Source: an uncultured Acidimicrobiales bacterium (lineage in GTDB: Bacteria > Actinomycetota > Acidimicrobiia > Acidimicrobiales > UBA10347). Taken from it: a DNA stretch of 36,303 nt. Each line of letters opens with the position of its first letter. Positions within the stretch are counted from its first letter, which is position 1. The position numbers and the translations under genes were made by a program. The notes beneath the pieces are model-generated. The model saw only the letters and a list, made by a program, of their open reading frames with translations. It was not told where the DNA came from and ran no database searches. Positions 1 to 8,372 of this stretch are shown here, piece by piece. Where the stretch lies: NCBI GenBank assembly GCA_937942965.1, contig CALDGN010000114.1, positions 1 to 36,303 on the forward strand, in the 5' to 3' direction.

Positions 1-67
1 GTCTCATCGAGATCTACTGATCCACCCCGAACGGTGCCTGACACCCGTTCGCCGAGAATTCGACTGG

Positions 68-108
68 ATCGGCCGCCTTCGGGCGGCCGATTCGGCGTTT
101 TGCGCCGA
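68..108 (+). terminator. Tandem hairpin terminator of an upstream gene
   Basis: A perfect 10-bp stem (68-77 with 82-91) is closed by a TTCG tetraloop. It is followed directly by a second 6-bp stem (92-97 with 103-108) whose loop contains TTTT. Very stable, UUCG-capped hairpins are typical of intrinsic terminators. A plus-strand frame reads LIEIY-stop at 3-20 and could be the tail of the gene being terminated, but too little is in the window to be sure. The rest of 1-181 holds only this terminator and the leader of the next gene. Confidence 0.7.
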
Positions 109-181
109 TGCCGTCTTGCGCGAACACTCGACGACGGCGCATGATCGAGGCACGCCGGCAGCCAACGGAAGGGTGACCGAG

Positions 182-1291
182 ATGGACGAGTTCGAGCAGT
201 ATTGCGCCGAGGGCCGTGAGCGAGCGATGACGCTCGGCAACCGCGGTCCGGTGCGTTTCGTCGGAGACAGCGCACTACACCCGGACATCGTCGAGGCGTA
301 CTGGCGGACCGGCTTCTACGTGTTCGAAGGACTGGTCGGCCCCGACGAACTCGCCGACCTCGGAGCGGACCTCGCGGACATGAAGCGGCGTCTGCCTTCG
401 CACCGCAAGTCGCCTGTCGACAACGACGGTAATCCTGCGCTGGGCGCGGACCTCGAGGCCCGCACGGTCGTCTGGGGTCGCACCTTGGCTGACCCGGTTG
501 GCGGCACCAGTGCGTCGCACGGGCGTCACCCGGTGAAGATGACCGAGCCAACGCCCGCCGATGACGCGCCTGACGAAGTCGTGTACGTACTGCAAGGCAC
601 CCTGCAGTTCAGCGACGCCCACCTTCGTCTCTATGGACACCCCGACTTGCTGGGGATCGCGGCAGCGCTCAACGGAGACGACTTCACCCCGTTCAACGAG
701 GGCATCTTCATCAAGGATCCTGGGGTAGGCCCCTCGGTGGCCTGGCACCGCGACGGCGTGACCCACTGGGAATCGCCGGTGTGGGACCAAGGCACGCACG
801 GCTTCAACCTGATGGCCCAGCTGCACGGATGCGGTCCCGAGAACGGCGTCTGGGTGCTGCCGGGTAGCCACAAGGAACGCCACGTCGACTTGGGAGCGAT
901 GGCCGCCGAAGCCGGAAGTGATCGGCTGCCGCAAGGCGTGCCGCTGGTGTGCGCGCCTGGCGACGTTGCGATCGTCAACCGCCAAGCAATCCATGGCTCG
1001 TTCGCAAACACGAGCCCGCAACCACGGATCACGTTCAACATGGGGTTCCATCGCCGCAGTGCCGTGCTCGGTGCAACCGGAAGCGGCATTCATGGTGTCG
1101 TCGGCCCGCTCGACGACGACCGCATCGCGAAGCGGTCCGAGATCATCGGCTTCGCGATCTCTGCCCGCAGCCAGCGGTTCCCAGACGAGACCCCGTTCGA
1201 CTACCAACCGCACCGTGGCCAGACCTTCGCGTGGAGCGAAGCAGCCCGCGCCCAGATCCACGACTACAGCCTGCTCGACCTCAGTATCTAG
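182..1291 (+). CDS. Phytanoyl-CoA dioxygenase (PhyH) family Fe(II)/2-oxoglutarate oxygenase
   Basis: A 369-residue protein with the PhyH-type double-stranded beta-helix signature. The HxD metal-binding pair lies at H189/D191 (WHRDG), the distal histidine at H271 (NRQAIHGS) and a probable 2-oxoglutarate-binding arginine at R282 (QPRITFNMG). The segment GVWVLPGSHKERH is characteristic of the family. Such enzymes use Fe(II), O2 and 2-oxoglutarate to hydroxylate or halogenate varied substrates, so the substrate cannot be read from sequence. I chose the ATG at 182 because a GGAAGGG ribosome-binding site sits just upstream; an in-frame ATG at 116 would overlap the leader. The gene ends 2 bp from the convergent PI-PLC-like gene. 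No signal peptide is visible, so it should be cytoplasmic. The family call is secure; the function is open. Confidence 0.9.
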   Translation: MDEFEQYCAEGRERAMTLGNRGPVRFVGDSALHPDIVEAYWRTGFYVFEGLVGPDELADLGADLADMKRRLPSHRKSPVDNDGNPALGADLEARTVVWGRTLADPVGGTSASHGRHPVKMTEPTPADDAPDEVVYVLQGTLQFSDAHLRLYGHPDLLGIAAALNGDDFTPFNEGIFIKDPGVGPSVAWHRDGVTHWESPVWDQGTHGFNLMAQLHGCGPENGVWVLPGSHKERHVDLGAMAAEAGSDRLPQGVPLVCAPGDVAIVNRQAIHGSFANTSPQPRITFNMGFHRRSAVLGATGSGIHGVVGPLDDDRIAKRSEIIGFAISARSQRFPDETPFDYQPHRGQTFAWSEAARAQIHDYSLLDLSI

Positions 1292-1293
1292 GA

Positions 1294-2220
1294 CTACTCG
1301 AGGTCGAGTGCCACGTAGTTGGCGTGGCGGCTTGCCTCGGCGGGCCGACCCCAGATTCGCACGAGCCCGCCGGCCTGCTGCATCGCGATGACCTCGGCGG
1401 CCGAGAGGTCGGTCGACGGCGCGTTGTAGATCACGATGTGAGGGTCGGCGAGGGTCACGGATGTCGGGCGGGCGGCGACGAAGGCCGCGGCCGTGAGTCC
1501 GGCGCTGCCTCGATACGCGTCGATGTCACCGGTGACGACGACGAGCACGCTTCCCGACAGCTCGCCAAAGGTCGGCCAGCCCGTCTGCGCTGTCGCAGCA
1601 CCCAGGGTTGTGGCGCCGGGACTCCGCACGATGAGATCGAGCGGCGTGAACAACCGATCTTCGAAGGCGTCGCGAATCGAGCGATCGAATACGAGCCGGT
1701 CCCGTTGCGTCGCCGGGGCGTCTTTGAAGTCAAGGAAGACCGTCAGTGGTTCGTCAACCGGAAGTGCGGCGATCGACGCAAGGGCGTCGTCGAGCGTTGC
1801 GACGTTGCTGGTCCGATCGAAGGCGTGGTGGTACACCGACCATTCGCCGTCGGCGGTCGGCCCGTGCAGATCGAACTCGAAGCCACGGACACCACCCTGG
1901 TAGAGCTCGCGAACCGAGCGCTCGGAGCGATAGGTGTTGTGGCTCGCAAGCTGAGTGCTCGCAGTGAGCGGCAACCCAGGCCATGGCTCCACGCTGAGCA
2001 CATGGTCTTCGATCGAGCGAGCTGCCTGCAACAAGGACCGGGCGAGATCTCGCAGGCGATCGCCGAGCTCGTCGAGGACATCGACGCCTCCGACAGCGAG
2101 GTCGACCGACGCTCGTGCCACGGTCGTGCGCACCAGGAGGTCATCGCTCTTGGCGGCCTGCACCGTGAGCTGTTGGCCGACCTCTCGCACTCGCTCCCCG
2201 TCGATTCCATGCCAAGCCAT
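1294..2220 (-). CDS. PI-PLC-like phosphodiesterase (Ca2+-dependent phosphoinositide phospholipase C type)
   Basis: A 308-residue protein. Residues ~1-85 form a mostly helical, charged extension. Residues ~88-308 carry PLC-like TIM-barrel motifs: SHNTY (H94, N95), FEFDLH (E115, D117), the YHHAFD histidines (131-132) and the barrel strand FLDFKD (D164). This set matches the bacterial PI-PLC-C1 group, which cleaves glycerophosphoinositol lipids or similar phosphodiesters by general acid/base histidines. Most secreted relatives have a signal peptide; none is visible here, so the helical N-terminus may serve another role such as membrane association or partner binding. The ATG has no strong ribosome-binding site. 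The gene is convergent with the PhyH gene. Another superfamily member (GDPD) occurs at 30328-32586. The superfamily is confident; the exact substrate is not. Confidence 0.8.
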   Translation of the reverse strand: MAWHGIDGERVREVGQQLTVQAAKSDDLLVRTTVARASVDLAVGGVDVLDELGDRLRDLARSLLQAARSIEDHVLSVEPWPGLPLTASTQLASHNTYRSERSVRELYQGGVRGFEFDLHGPTADGEWSVYHHAFDRTSNVATLDDALASIAALPVDEPLTVFLDFKDAPATQRDRLVFDRSIRDAFEDRLFTPLDLIVRSPGATTLGAATAQTGWPTFGELSGSVLVVVTGDIDAYRGSAGLTAAAFVAARPTSVTLADPHIVIYNAPSTDLSAAEVIAMQQAGGLVRIWGRPAEASRHANYVALDLE

Positions 2221-2290
2221 CGGCGGTCAAGCTAGAACCCCGTGAGTGTCTTTTCAATACCTTTCTTTCCCCGGGTCGGGGGCAAAACCA

Positions 2291-2328
2291 CGACGTCGGC
2301 GCATGACCGAAGCCAGGCGCCGACGTCG
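2291..2328 (-). terminator. Intrinsic terminator after the cysteine-rich secreted protein gene
   Basis: A perfect 12-bp inverted repeat (CGACGTCGGCGC at 2291-2302, GCGCCGACGTCG at 2317-2328) with a 14-nt loop. It lies ~24 nt past the stop of the minus-strand gene 2352-3047. Read on the minus strand it is followed by TGGTTTTGCC, a short U-rich stretch. It also separates that gene from the PI-PLC-like gene downstream. Confidence 0.7.
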
Positions 2329-2351
2329 CTCATCGTTCGGAATGGACTGAG

Positions 2352-3047
2352 CTATCCAGCCGCGGTCTCCACCCCGAGGCATAGGCCGACATCGGCGACC
2401 CGTGTCAGGTCGTACTCGGCCGCACAGAAGTCGCCGAGCTTCCCGTCACAGTTGACGTCGAATCCGCCGGAACAATTGAAGCTGCAGAAGCTGCCGCCAG
2501 TCACGATTTCGTACGTCACGTTCTCGTTGTTGAAACGATCGCCGATCGCGAGGCCCTGCGCGTTGGCCTGGACCCGATCGTCTTCGATACAGACGAGCGT
2601 CGCCAGATCGAGTGACTTGGGTTCAAGCGCCTTCTTCTCGGCCAGGTGTTCGGCGAGCTCGCTATCGAGTATCAGCGTCGGGCGTACGCACAGCCCACTC
2701 GGCGTCTGGTAGTGGAAATCAGGGCGCTCGCCGCACTCCCGCGCCCTGTCGTACGTGCACACGCCTTCGACCTGTATTGCACCGGGCGCTTCGCTGCAGA
2801 GCTCGGCGTCGGTGCCAACCGGGCTGTAGCCGTTCGGGTGACAGCCGGTGTAGCTCTGGCCGAAAATCACAGATGTGCCGAGCGAAGAGAACCCGCTCGG
2901 GCACGATGTGCCCCGCTCGATCGTGTCGTGGGTGAACGATCCGCCGACCGCGTGGGCTTCGGCCTTAGGCGATGTCAGTACCGCCGCGCCGAGCAACATC
3001 GACAGGACCGCCATCGTTACCCCGATGACCTTGACCACATTTCGCAT
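2352..3047 (-). CDS. Secreted cysteine-rich protein of unknown function
   Basis: A 231-residue protein with a clear signal peptide: N-terminal MRNVVK, a hydrophobic core at ~7-24 and probable cleavage near KAEA-HA (residue ~31). The mature part has twelve cysteines (49, 69, 84, 97, 105, 120, 153, 188, 192, 200, 208, 223). The even number fits a disulfide-rich extracellular fold. The C-terminal cluster includes a GGFDVNCDGKLGDFC stretch that resembles a dockerin or EF-hand-like Asp-rich loop, but I do not assign that domain. The ATG at 3047 has an excellent AAGGAGG ribosome-binding site, the strongest in the window, suggesting high translation. I recognise no family. The upstream gap to the carboxylase gene probably contains its promoter. 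Confidence 0.75.
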   Translation of the reverse strand: MRNVVKVIGVTMAVLSMLLGAAVLTSPKAEAHAVGGSFTHDTIERGTSCPSGFSSLGTSVIFGQSYTGCHPNGYSPVGTDAELCSEAPGAIQVEGVCTYDRARECGERPDFHYQTPSGLCVRPTLILDSELAEHLAEKKALEPKSLDLATLVCIEDDRVQANAQGLAIGDRFNNENVTYEIVTGGSFCSFNCSGGFDVNCDGKLGDFCAAEYDLTRVADVGLCLGVETAAG

Positions 3048-3203
3048 GCTTCCTCCTTGGTTGTAGCGACGGGCGTGGCGATGTTCGCCGTCGTCCCGTT
3101 CCGCCTGCGATCAACGTATGGAGGATTCGAAGTTCGTTCAGGCGACGAAGACACGCCGCAAGTGCGTAGTCATGCGCAGAGTCTCTGCACGCGGATCGAT
3201 TGT

Positions 3204-3237
3204 TCACGTGCCCGTGACACACAGCCGGCAGCCGGCT
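3204..3237 (-). terminator. Two tandem inverted repeats after the carboxylase operon
   Basis: Read on the minus strand, an AGCCGGC-A-GCCGGCT inverted repeat (3223-3237) begins 5 nt beyond the stop of the carboxylase alpha gene. A second hairpin with TCACG/CGTGA arms and a 4-nt loop follows (3204-3217). There is no U-tract. Position and pairing suggest transcription termination before the secreted-protein promoter, but either element could instead be an operator for the gene starting at 3047. Confidence 0.45.
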
Positions 3238-3241
3238 CGCG

Positions 3242-5242
3242 CTACTCGTCGGTTGTGCCTTCGAGGTCGGCTGGGTCCGCCAGGACGACCAGCACCTGAC
3301 CGTTGTCGACCTGGTCGCCGACGGCACAGCGCAACTCAGTGACCACTGCGTCGACCGGTGCGTTGATGGTGTGCTCCATCTTCATCGCTTCCATCACGAC
3401 GAGTGCCTGCCCGGCCGTGACGGTGTCGCCTTCGGCGACGTGGACGAGCAGCACCTTGCCGGGCATCGGTGCGGTCTGGCCGCCAGCGACATCGCCGCTG
3501 CCGTAGTCCGGGAAGCGGTCAACGTCGTGCAGCACGACGACACCGCCGGGACCTTGGACCGTCCACTGCGTTCCGGACCGCGTCACGCCATAGGGAGCTC
3601 GGGCGCCTGCGACTTCGACGTCGACTCGACCGCCGTCGATCGAGATGAGCGCGGCCTGGACCGGCTCGGCCTCGTCGACCGCCATCTCGAACGCTCCCGA
3701 GCGATCCGATGACGGGCGGTAGTGCACCGTGAACTCGTCGTCGCCATGGGCATAGATACGCCGTTCGGCAGGCATCGACGAGTTGCGGTAGCCGCTGGCC
3801 ATGAAAGCGAGCGATCCGGCATGGGCACGGTTCTCGTGTTGAGCAACGAGCGACGCCACAAAGGCCGCGGCGGCAATCGTCTCGGGCGTGACCTCGGCGA
3901 CCCGCGGCGGATCGACGCGTTCGATGAAGTCCGTTGTCGTGTCCCCAGCCAAGAACTCAGGCGTGCGGAGGGTCGCAACCAAGAAGTCGCGGTTCGTCGT
4001 CATGCCGGCAACGGCCATGCGTTCGAGCACGAGCGCCAGGCGATTGGCCGCCTCGGTGCGAGTCGGTGCGTGCACGATCACCTTGGCCAGCATTGGATCG
4101 AAGTCGACGCTGACCACCGAACCGGTCTCGACACCAGTGTCGAGACGGGCGGCGGGCGCATCGGGCAAGCCGAAGGCATCCAGCGTTCCGATAACGGGCA
4201 GGAAATCGTTCGCCGGATCTTCGGCATAGAGCCGCGCTTCGATCGAGTGCCCGTCGATTCCAAGATCGTCTTGGGCATAGCCAAGCGGCTCGCCCATCGC
4301 GACACGGAGTTGCTCGCGGACAAGGTCGATGCCGGTGATCTCTTCGGTCACCGGGTGCTCAACCTGGATACGCGTGTTCATCTCCAAGAAGAAGAACTCG
4401 GCGTCATCGCCTTCGCCATCGACCAGGAACTCGACCGTGCCCGCGCTGTAGTAGCCGACCGCTTGTGCGGCCGCGACGGCGGCGGCACCCATGCGGTCAC
4501 GCAGCTCAGGCGAGAGAGCGGGCGACGGTGCCTCTTCGATGATCTTCTGATGGCGGCGCTGAATCGAACACTCGCGCTCGAACAGGTGCACGACGTTTCC
4601 GTGCTGGTCACCAAGCACCTGGATCTCGACGTGACGAGGCGTGGTCAGATAGCGCTCGATGAACACCGTGCCGTCGCCAAACGAAGACGCGGCTTCGCGC
4701 TGCGCGCCTTCGACCGCGGCGCCAAGTTCGTCAGCGGATTCAACGACGCGCATGCCCTTGCCGCCACCGCCTGCTGAGGCCTTTACGAGCACGGGCATGG
4801 ATAGTTCGCCGAGATCGGCCGGGGCCTCGCCGTCGACGAGCACCTGCGGCAGCGTCGGCACGTCGGCGTCGATCATCATCGCTTTGGCCGCGAGCTTGTC
4901 GCCCATCGACGCGATCGCGTCGGGAGGCGGCCCGACCCAGGTCATGCCTGCGGCCATTACGGCGCGGGCGAAGTCCGCGTTCTCAGCCAAGAAGCCGTAG
5001 CCGGGGTGGATCGCATCGGCGCCGGTTCGGCGTGCTGCGGCGAGCACCTTGTCGACGTCGAGGTACGTCTCGGCTGGTGTGCGCCCGTCGAGGGCGACCG
5101 CTTGGCCAGCCTCGTGCACAAAGGGAGCGTCGGCATCGCCGTCGGCGAAGACCGCGACCGTGTCGATGCCCATGTCATGTGCGGTCCGGAAGACGCGCCG
5201 TGCGATCTCGCCACGATTGGCGACCAAAAGCCTGCGGATCAC
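3242..5242 (-). CDS. Acyl-CoA carboxylase alpha subunit (biotin carboxylase + BCCP; methylcrotonyl-CoA type)
   Basis: A 666-residue biotin-dependent carboxylase alpha chain. Residues ~1-450 are the biotin carboxylase: N-terminal RRLLVANRGEIARR, the ATP-grasp glycine loop KASAGGGGKGMR, FIERYL, and EMNTRIQVEHPVTE. A middle linker/BT-like region follows. Residues ~590-660 are the biotinyl carrier domain with VMEAMKMEH, the acceptor lysine being K621. It catalyses ATP-dependent carboxylation of biotin for transfer by the beta subunit. Length and order match MccA/PccA-like alpha subunits. GTG start with an AGGGGTG ribosome-binding site. It lies 73 bp downstream of the beta-subunit gene in the same direction, so the two form an operon. 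The beta partner favours methylcrotonyl-CoA (leucine breakdown) or geranyl-CoA over propionyl-CoA; this is inference. Confidence 0.93.
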   Translation of the reverse strand: MIRRLLVANRGEIARRVFRTAHDMGIDTVAVFADGDADAPFVHEAGQAVALDGRTPAETYLDVDKVLAAARRTGADAIHPGYGFLAENADFARAVMAAGMTWVGPPPDAIASMGDKLAAKAMMIDADVPTLPQVLVDGEAPADLGELSMPVLVKASAGGGGKGMRVVESADELGAAVEGAQREAASSFGDGTVFIERYLTTPRHVEIQVLGDQHGNVVHLFERECSIQRRHQKIIEEAPSPALSPELRDRMGAAAVAAAQAVGYYSAGTVEFLVDGEGDDAEFFFLEMNTRIQVEHPVTEEITGIDLVREQLRVAMGEPLGYAQDDLGIDGHSIEARLYAEDPANDFLPVIGTLDAFGLPDAPAARLDTGVETGSVVSVDFDPMLAKVIVHAPTRTEAANRLALVLERMAVAGMTTNRDFLVATLRTPEFLAGDTTTDFIERVDPPRVAEVTPETIAAAAFVASLVAQHENRAHAGSLAFMASGYRNSSMPAERRIYAHGDDEFTVHYRPSSDRSGAFEMAVDEAEPVQAALISIDGGRVDVEVAGARAPYGVTRSGTQWTVQGPGGVVVLHDVDRFPDYGSGDVAGGQTAPMPGKVLLVHVAEGDTVTAGQALVVMEAMKMEHTINAPVDAVVTELRCAVGDQVDNGQVLVVLADPADLEGTTDE

Positions 5243-5263
5243 GAAACACCCCTAGCCGTGTTG

Positions 5264-5292
5264 GGAGTTGAGAGGCGGAGCCGAGCAACTCC
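5264..5292. repeat. Inverted repeat between carboxylase subunit genes
   Basis: GGAGTTG at 5264-5270 pairs with CAACTCC at 5286-5292 across a 15-nt loop. It lies in the 73-bp gap between the beta and alpha carboxylase genes. It could be a processing or attenuation hairpin that sets the ratio of the two subunits, or be without function. Confidence 0.35.
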
Positions 5293-5315
5293 GTTTGTGA
5301 GCGAAGCGAACGGCA

Positions 5316-6938
5316 TCACCTGAACACCCCGAATCCCTCGGCGCCTTGGACTTGTTCGTTGTGGCAGACCGACAGCGACATGCCGACGATGTCTCGTGTG
5401 TGTCGGGGGTCGATGACCCCGTCGTCGGCGACCCGGCCGGTCGAGTAGAGCGCCAGCGACTTGAGCTCGTGGTAGTGCTCAACCGTGGCGGTCGTGGCTG
5501 CGTCGGCTTCTTCGTCGAACTCGAGACCCTTGCGAGCAGCTTGGGCTCGGCGCACGAGCGACATCACGCCGGCAATCTGCTTGGGGCCCATGATGGCGAT
5601 CTTGGCGGTCGGCCAGAGATACGTGAAGCGGGTGTTGAAGCCTCGACCGGACATGCCGTAGTTGCCGGCGCCATAGCTCGATCCGATGATGACGCTGATG
5701 TGCGGCACCGTCGAGTTCGACACCGCATTGATCATGCGGCTGCCGTTCTTGACGATCCCACCGTGCTCGAAGTCCTTGCCGACCATGTAGCCGGTGATGT
5801 TGTGGAGGAACAGCAGCGGGATGTTCTGCTGGTTGCAGAGCTGAATGAACTGGGCGGCCTTGTTTGCACTCTCGCTAAAGAGTGGGCCGTTGTTGCCCAA
5901 GATGCCGACCGGGTACCCGTGCACGTTGGCCCAGCCACAGATCAGCGTCGTGCCGAAGCGGGCTTTGAACTCTTCGAAGCGGCTGCCGTCGACGACCCGC
6001 GCGATGACCTCACGCACGTCGATAGCGACGCTTAGATCGCGGGCCATGCAACCGAGCAACTCTTCGGGATCGTGCACCGGCGCGTCAGCTTCGCCCGTTG
6101 GCCCGTAGCCCCGCTTGTGATGGTTCAGGTGCGCAATGACCTCGCGGCACATGCGGAGGGCGTCGAGTTCGTCCTCGGCGAGGTAGTCGGCCAGGCCGCT
6201 GACCTCGGCATGCATCTGCCCGCCGCCGAGCGTCTCATCGTCGCTGATCTCACCCGTCGCCATCTGCACCAGCGGTGGCCCACCCAAGAAGACCTTGGAC
6301 TTCTCCTTGATGAAGATGTTGTAGTCACTCATCCCGGGTTGGTACGCGCCACCGGCGGTGGACGACCCAAAGACCACGGCGACCGACGGAATGCCGAGCT
6401 TCGACAGCTCGGTCACGTCGTAGAACAGGCGGCCGCTCTCTCCGAAGTGGTCCATCTGCTCACGCATCTGACGTTCGGGATCGTCATCACCCCGCAGGTC
6501 ACCACCGGCTGATTCGACGAACTGCACATAGGGCAGCCGATTCTCTCGACAGATCTGAATCGCTCGCATGATCTTCTTGCCCGAGACCGCGGTGAGCGCT
6601 CCACCGAGCACCGTCGGGTCGTTGCCCATGATCATGCACTCGGTGCCTTCGATGACACCGAGGCCCATCACCAGACCACCGCCGACCGTGTAGTTCGTGC
6701 AGTAGCCGGCAAGCGAACTGATCTCGAAGAACGGCGAGTCGGGATCGAGGACGGCCGAGATCCGCTCACGAATCGGCAGCTTGCCTCGTGACCGCAGTCG
6801 GTCCATCGATGCTGGGCCACCGCCAGCAGCAGCTTCGGCATGTAGCGCATCGAGTTCGGCGAGCTGTTCGAGCATGTCGTCGCGATTGCGGACGAACTGC
6901 TCGCTCGACGTATCGAGGTTGGTTCTGAGAATCCCCAC
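5316..6938 (-). CDS. Acyl-CoA carboxylase beta subunit (carboxyltransferase; methylcrotonyl-CoA type)
   Basis: A 540-residue carboxyltransferase with both crotonase-like halves. The N-half has GGGLVMGLGVIEGTEC and the oxyanion/biotin region FVESAGGDL. The C-half has FLHNITGYMVGKDFEHGGI, IIGSSYGAGNYGMSGR and MGPKQIAGVM. The NITG-MVG and SYGAGNYGM signatures match methylcrotonyl- and geranyl-CoA carboxylase beta subunits rather than the DTPGFLPG pattern of acetyl/propionyl-CoA carboxylases. It transfers CO2 from carboxybiotin to a beta-methyl-branched enoyl-CoA. The start is GTG at 6938. It is the first gene of a two-gene operon with the biotinylated alpha subunit and is divergent from the small secreted protein gene at 7118. 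Cytoplasmic; an alpha6beta6 assembly is usual for the family. Confidence 0.93.
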   Translation of the reverse strand: MGILRTNLDTSSEQFVRNRDDMLEQLAELDALHAEAAAGGGPASMDRLRSRGKLPIRERISAVLDPDSPFFEISSLAGYCTNYTVGGGLVMGLGVIEGTECMIMGNDPTVLGGALTAVSGKKIMRAIQICRENRLPYVQFVESAGGDLRGDDDPERQMREQMDHFGESGRLFYDVTELSKLGIPSVAVVFGSSTAGGAYQPGMSDYNIFIKEKSKVFLGGPPLVQMATGEISDDETLGGGQMHAEVSGLADYLAEDELDALRMCREVIAHLNHHKRGYGPTGEADAPVHDPEELLGCMARDLSVAIDVREVIARVVDGSRFEEFKARFGTTLICGWANVHGYPVGILGNNGPLFSESANKAAQFIQLCNQQNIPLLFLHNITGYMVGKDFEHGGIVKNGSRMINAVSNSTVPHISVIIGSSYGAGNYGMSGRGFNTRFTYLWPTAKIAIMGPKQIAGVMSLVRRAQAARKGLEFDEEADAATTATVEHYHELKSLALYSTGRVADDGVIDPRHTRDIVGMSLSVCHNEQVQGAEGFGVFR

Positions 6939-7078
6939 GAACGGATCGTAGGTGGTCGCCTCCCTCCGCTCCGAAGCCGAGTCACTCCCAGGCGACAGAA
7001 CCGGCGTGACCGACGCGGGTGCTGAGCGTCACGACAACGACAGCCGCCCGGGGCCGATCCGTCGGATGATGACTCGGC

Positions 7079-7099
7079 GAGGCGATAGCGGATCGCCTC
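7079..7099 (+). promoter_or_regulatory. Leader hairpin / operator-like inverted repeat
   Basis: GAGGCGAT (7079-7086) and ATCGCCTC (7092-7099) form a perfect 8-bp inverted repeat with a 5-nt loop, ending 18 nt before the ATG at 7118. It lies in the 179-bp divergent gap shared with the carboxylase operon. It could be a 5'-UTR hairpin of the secreted-protein mRNA or a regulator site. Confidence 0.4.
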
Positions 7100-7117
7100 C
7101 GACAACAAAGGAACATC

Positions 7118-7585
7118 ATGACGAACCCCCCAAACCCAGCAACGTCGACGCATGCACACCCTCGAGCACGGCGACGACGGAGCTCGATCACGCTTCTGGC
7201 GATCGGCTTTGCGCTACTCGCTTCGATGTTCGTCGCAGCGGGACCGGCGCAAGCCCGTGAGCTACGAGCTGCACCTGACGACGGCGTCGCTGAACTCACG
7301 CCCGACGAGTGGGATTGCATCCTCAACTACGAGGTCGAGCTCGTCGACTTCTGCATCCGGCTGAAGGAGAAGCCGAGCAAGAGCGATGCGGACACGACGC
7401 AGGTGCTCGCAGCTCCAACCACGACCCGCACACCGGACAAGGACGTACCGGCGTTCTTCTGCCCCGGCGGCACGGTGGCGACGCCATTCGAACAACCCAT
7501 CTATGACGACGCCACCGGGCTCTTCGTCGTTGACTTCGAGATCGTCTGGTACTGCCTGCCAGCCGATCTCGAACCCGAGGGCTGA
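7118..7585 (+). CDS. Small secreted protein of unknown function
   Basis: A 155-residue protein with an arginine-rich N-terminus (RARRRR, residues 16-21), a hydrophobic segment at ~23-42 and a probable cleavage site near GPAQA-RE (residue ~47). The positive n-region is long, but no strict twin-arginine (Tat) motif is evident. The mature ~108 residues are acidic and contain four cysteines (67, 79, 115, 146), enough for two disulfides. A central stretch of Thr/Pro/Ala (~93-107) looks flexible. The ATG at 7118 has an AAAGGAAC ribosome-binding site. The gene is followed by a strong hairpin (7638-7665), so it is probably monocistronic. No family recognised. Confidence 0.7.
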   Translation: MTNPPNPATSTHAHPRARRRRSSITLLAIGFALLASMFVAAGPAQARELRAAPDDGVAELTPDEWDCILNYEVELVDFCIRLKEKPSKSDADTTQVLAAPTTTRTPDKDVPAFFCPGGTVATPFEQPIYDDATGLFVVDFEIVWYCLPADLEPEG

Positions 7586-7637
7586 GCCCCTTGACCTCAC
7601 CAGATCCCGGCGCTGTTCCCGGCGCTGGGATCGCGCA

Positions 7638-7665
7638 GATGCCCGAGGCTTCAGCCTCGGGCATC
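7638..7665 (+). terminator. Perfect 13-bp hairpin terminator without U-tract
   Basis: GATGCCCGAGGCT (7638-7650) and AGCCTCGGGCATC (7653-7665) are perfectly complementary with only two intervening bases, giving an effective 4-nt loop. It lies 53 nt past the stop of the gene at 7118-7585 and 14 nt before the next start. No T-run follows, as is common for actinobacterial 'I-shaped' terminators. Confidence 0.7.
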
Positions 7666-7678
7666 GACGCGTGTCATC

Positions 7679-8356
7679 GTGGAACCCATGTTTGCTCCGA
7701 CCGACGAGCTCCGCGCCGCGCTCGTTGCACTCGCCGACCCTGAACGGGCGGCACCGATGGCCGCGTACATGCGAGACAAGTTCGTCTTCCTTGGGATCAC
7801 GGCCAAGGACCGTCGCGCCGCAACCAAACCGTGGTTACGCGACGCCAAACGGGCCGACCCTGACGAGCTACTCGTCCTCGCACGCTGGTGCTGGGACCAG
7901 TCCGAACGAGAGTTCCATCACGTGGGCGCCGACGCCCTCCGAGCCGGCGCAGCGAACTTGCGCACAGGTGACCTCACGGCGGTGCGCGGCTTCGTCACCG
8001 ACAAGTCGTGGTGGGACACGGTTGATGCGCTCGCCGCTTGGACCGTCGGCCCGCTCGTCTCCAAGCACGACCTCGGTGCTGTCATGGACGAGTGGATTCA
8101 CGACGACAACCTGTGGGTTGCACGGACCGCGATCCTTCACCAGCTTGGCTACAAGGAAGCCACCGATGGCGACCGGTTGTTTCGACACGCCGAGCTGCGG
8201 GCGGCCGACACCGAGTTCTTCATCCGCAAGGCACTCGGTTGGGCCCTCCGGCAGTACGCACGAGGAGCCCCCGACGAGGTGCGGGCGTTCGTCGAGCAGC
8301 ACCGAGAACAGCTGTCAGGACTCACGGTGCGCGAGGCGCTGAAGCACCTCGGCTGA
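7679..8356 (+). CDS. DNA alkylation repair protein, AlkD-type DNA glycosylase
   Basis: A 225-residue all-helical HEAT-like repeat protein of the AlkC/AlkD superfamily. The motif DKSWWDTVD (residues 108-116) is diagnostic. W112 and D116 align with the AlkD pair W109/D113, R149 (WVARTAI) with the conserved active-site arginine, and W188 (KALGWALRQYA) with W187. AlkD excises positively charged N3- and N7-alkylated purines without base flipping. Full family length. The start is GTG at 7679 or ATG at 7688 (GTG GAA CCC ATG); I list the longer form. It is convergent with the UPF0014 gene, with only 16 bp between stops. Conserved residues suggest an active glycosylase. Confidence 0.9.
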   Translation: MEPMFAPTDELRAALVALADPERAAPMAAYMRDKFVFLGITAKDRRAATKPWLRDAKRADPDELLVLARWCWDQSEREFHHVGADALRAGAANLRTGDLTAVRGFVTDKSWWDTVDALAAWTVGPLVSKHDLGAVMDEWIHDDNLWVARTAILHQLGYKEATDGDRLFRHAELRAADTEFFIRKALGWALRQYARGAPDEVRAFVEQHREQLSGLTVREALKHLG

Positions 8357-8372
8357 CGCAGCCGTGTTCAGG

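Noticed and set aside
5316..6938. Propionyl- or acetyl-CoA carboxylase beta subunit
   Set aside because: The C-terminal half has the NITGYMVG / SYGAGNYGMSGR pattern of methylcrotonyl/geranyl-CoA carboxylases instead of DTPGFLPG.
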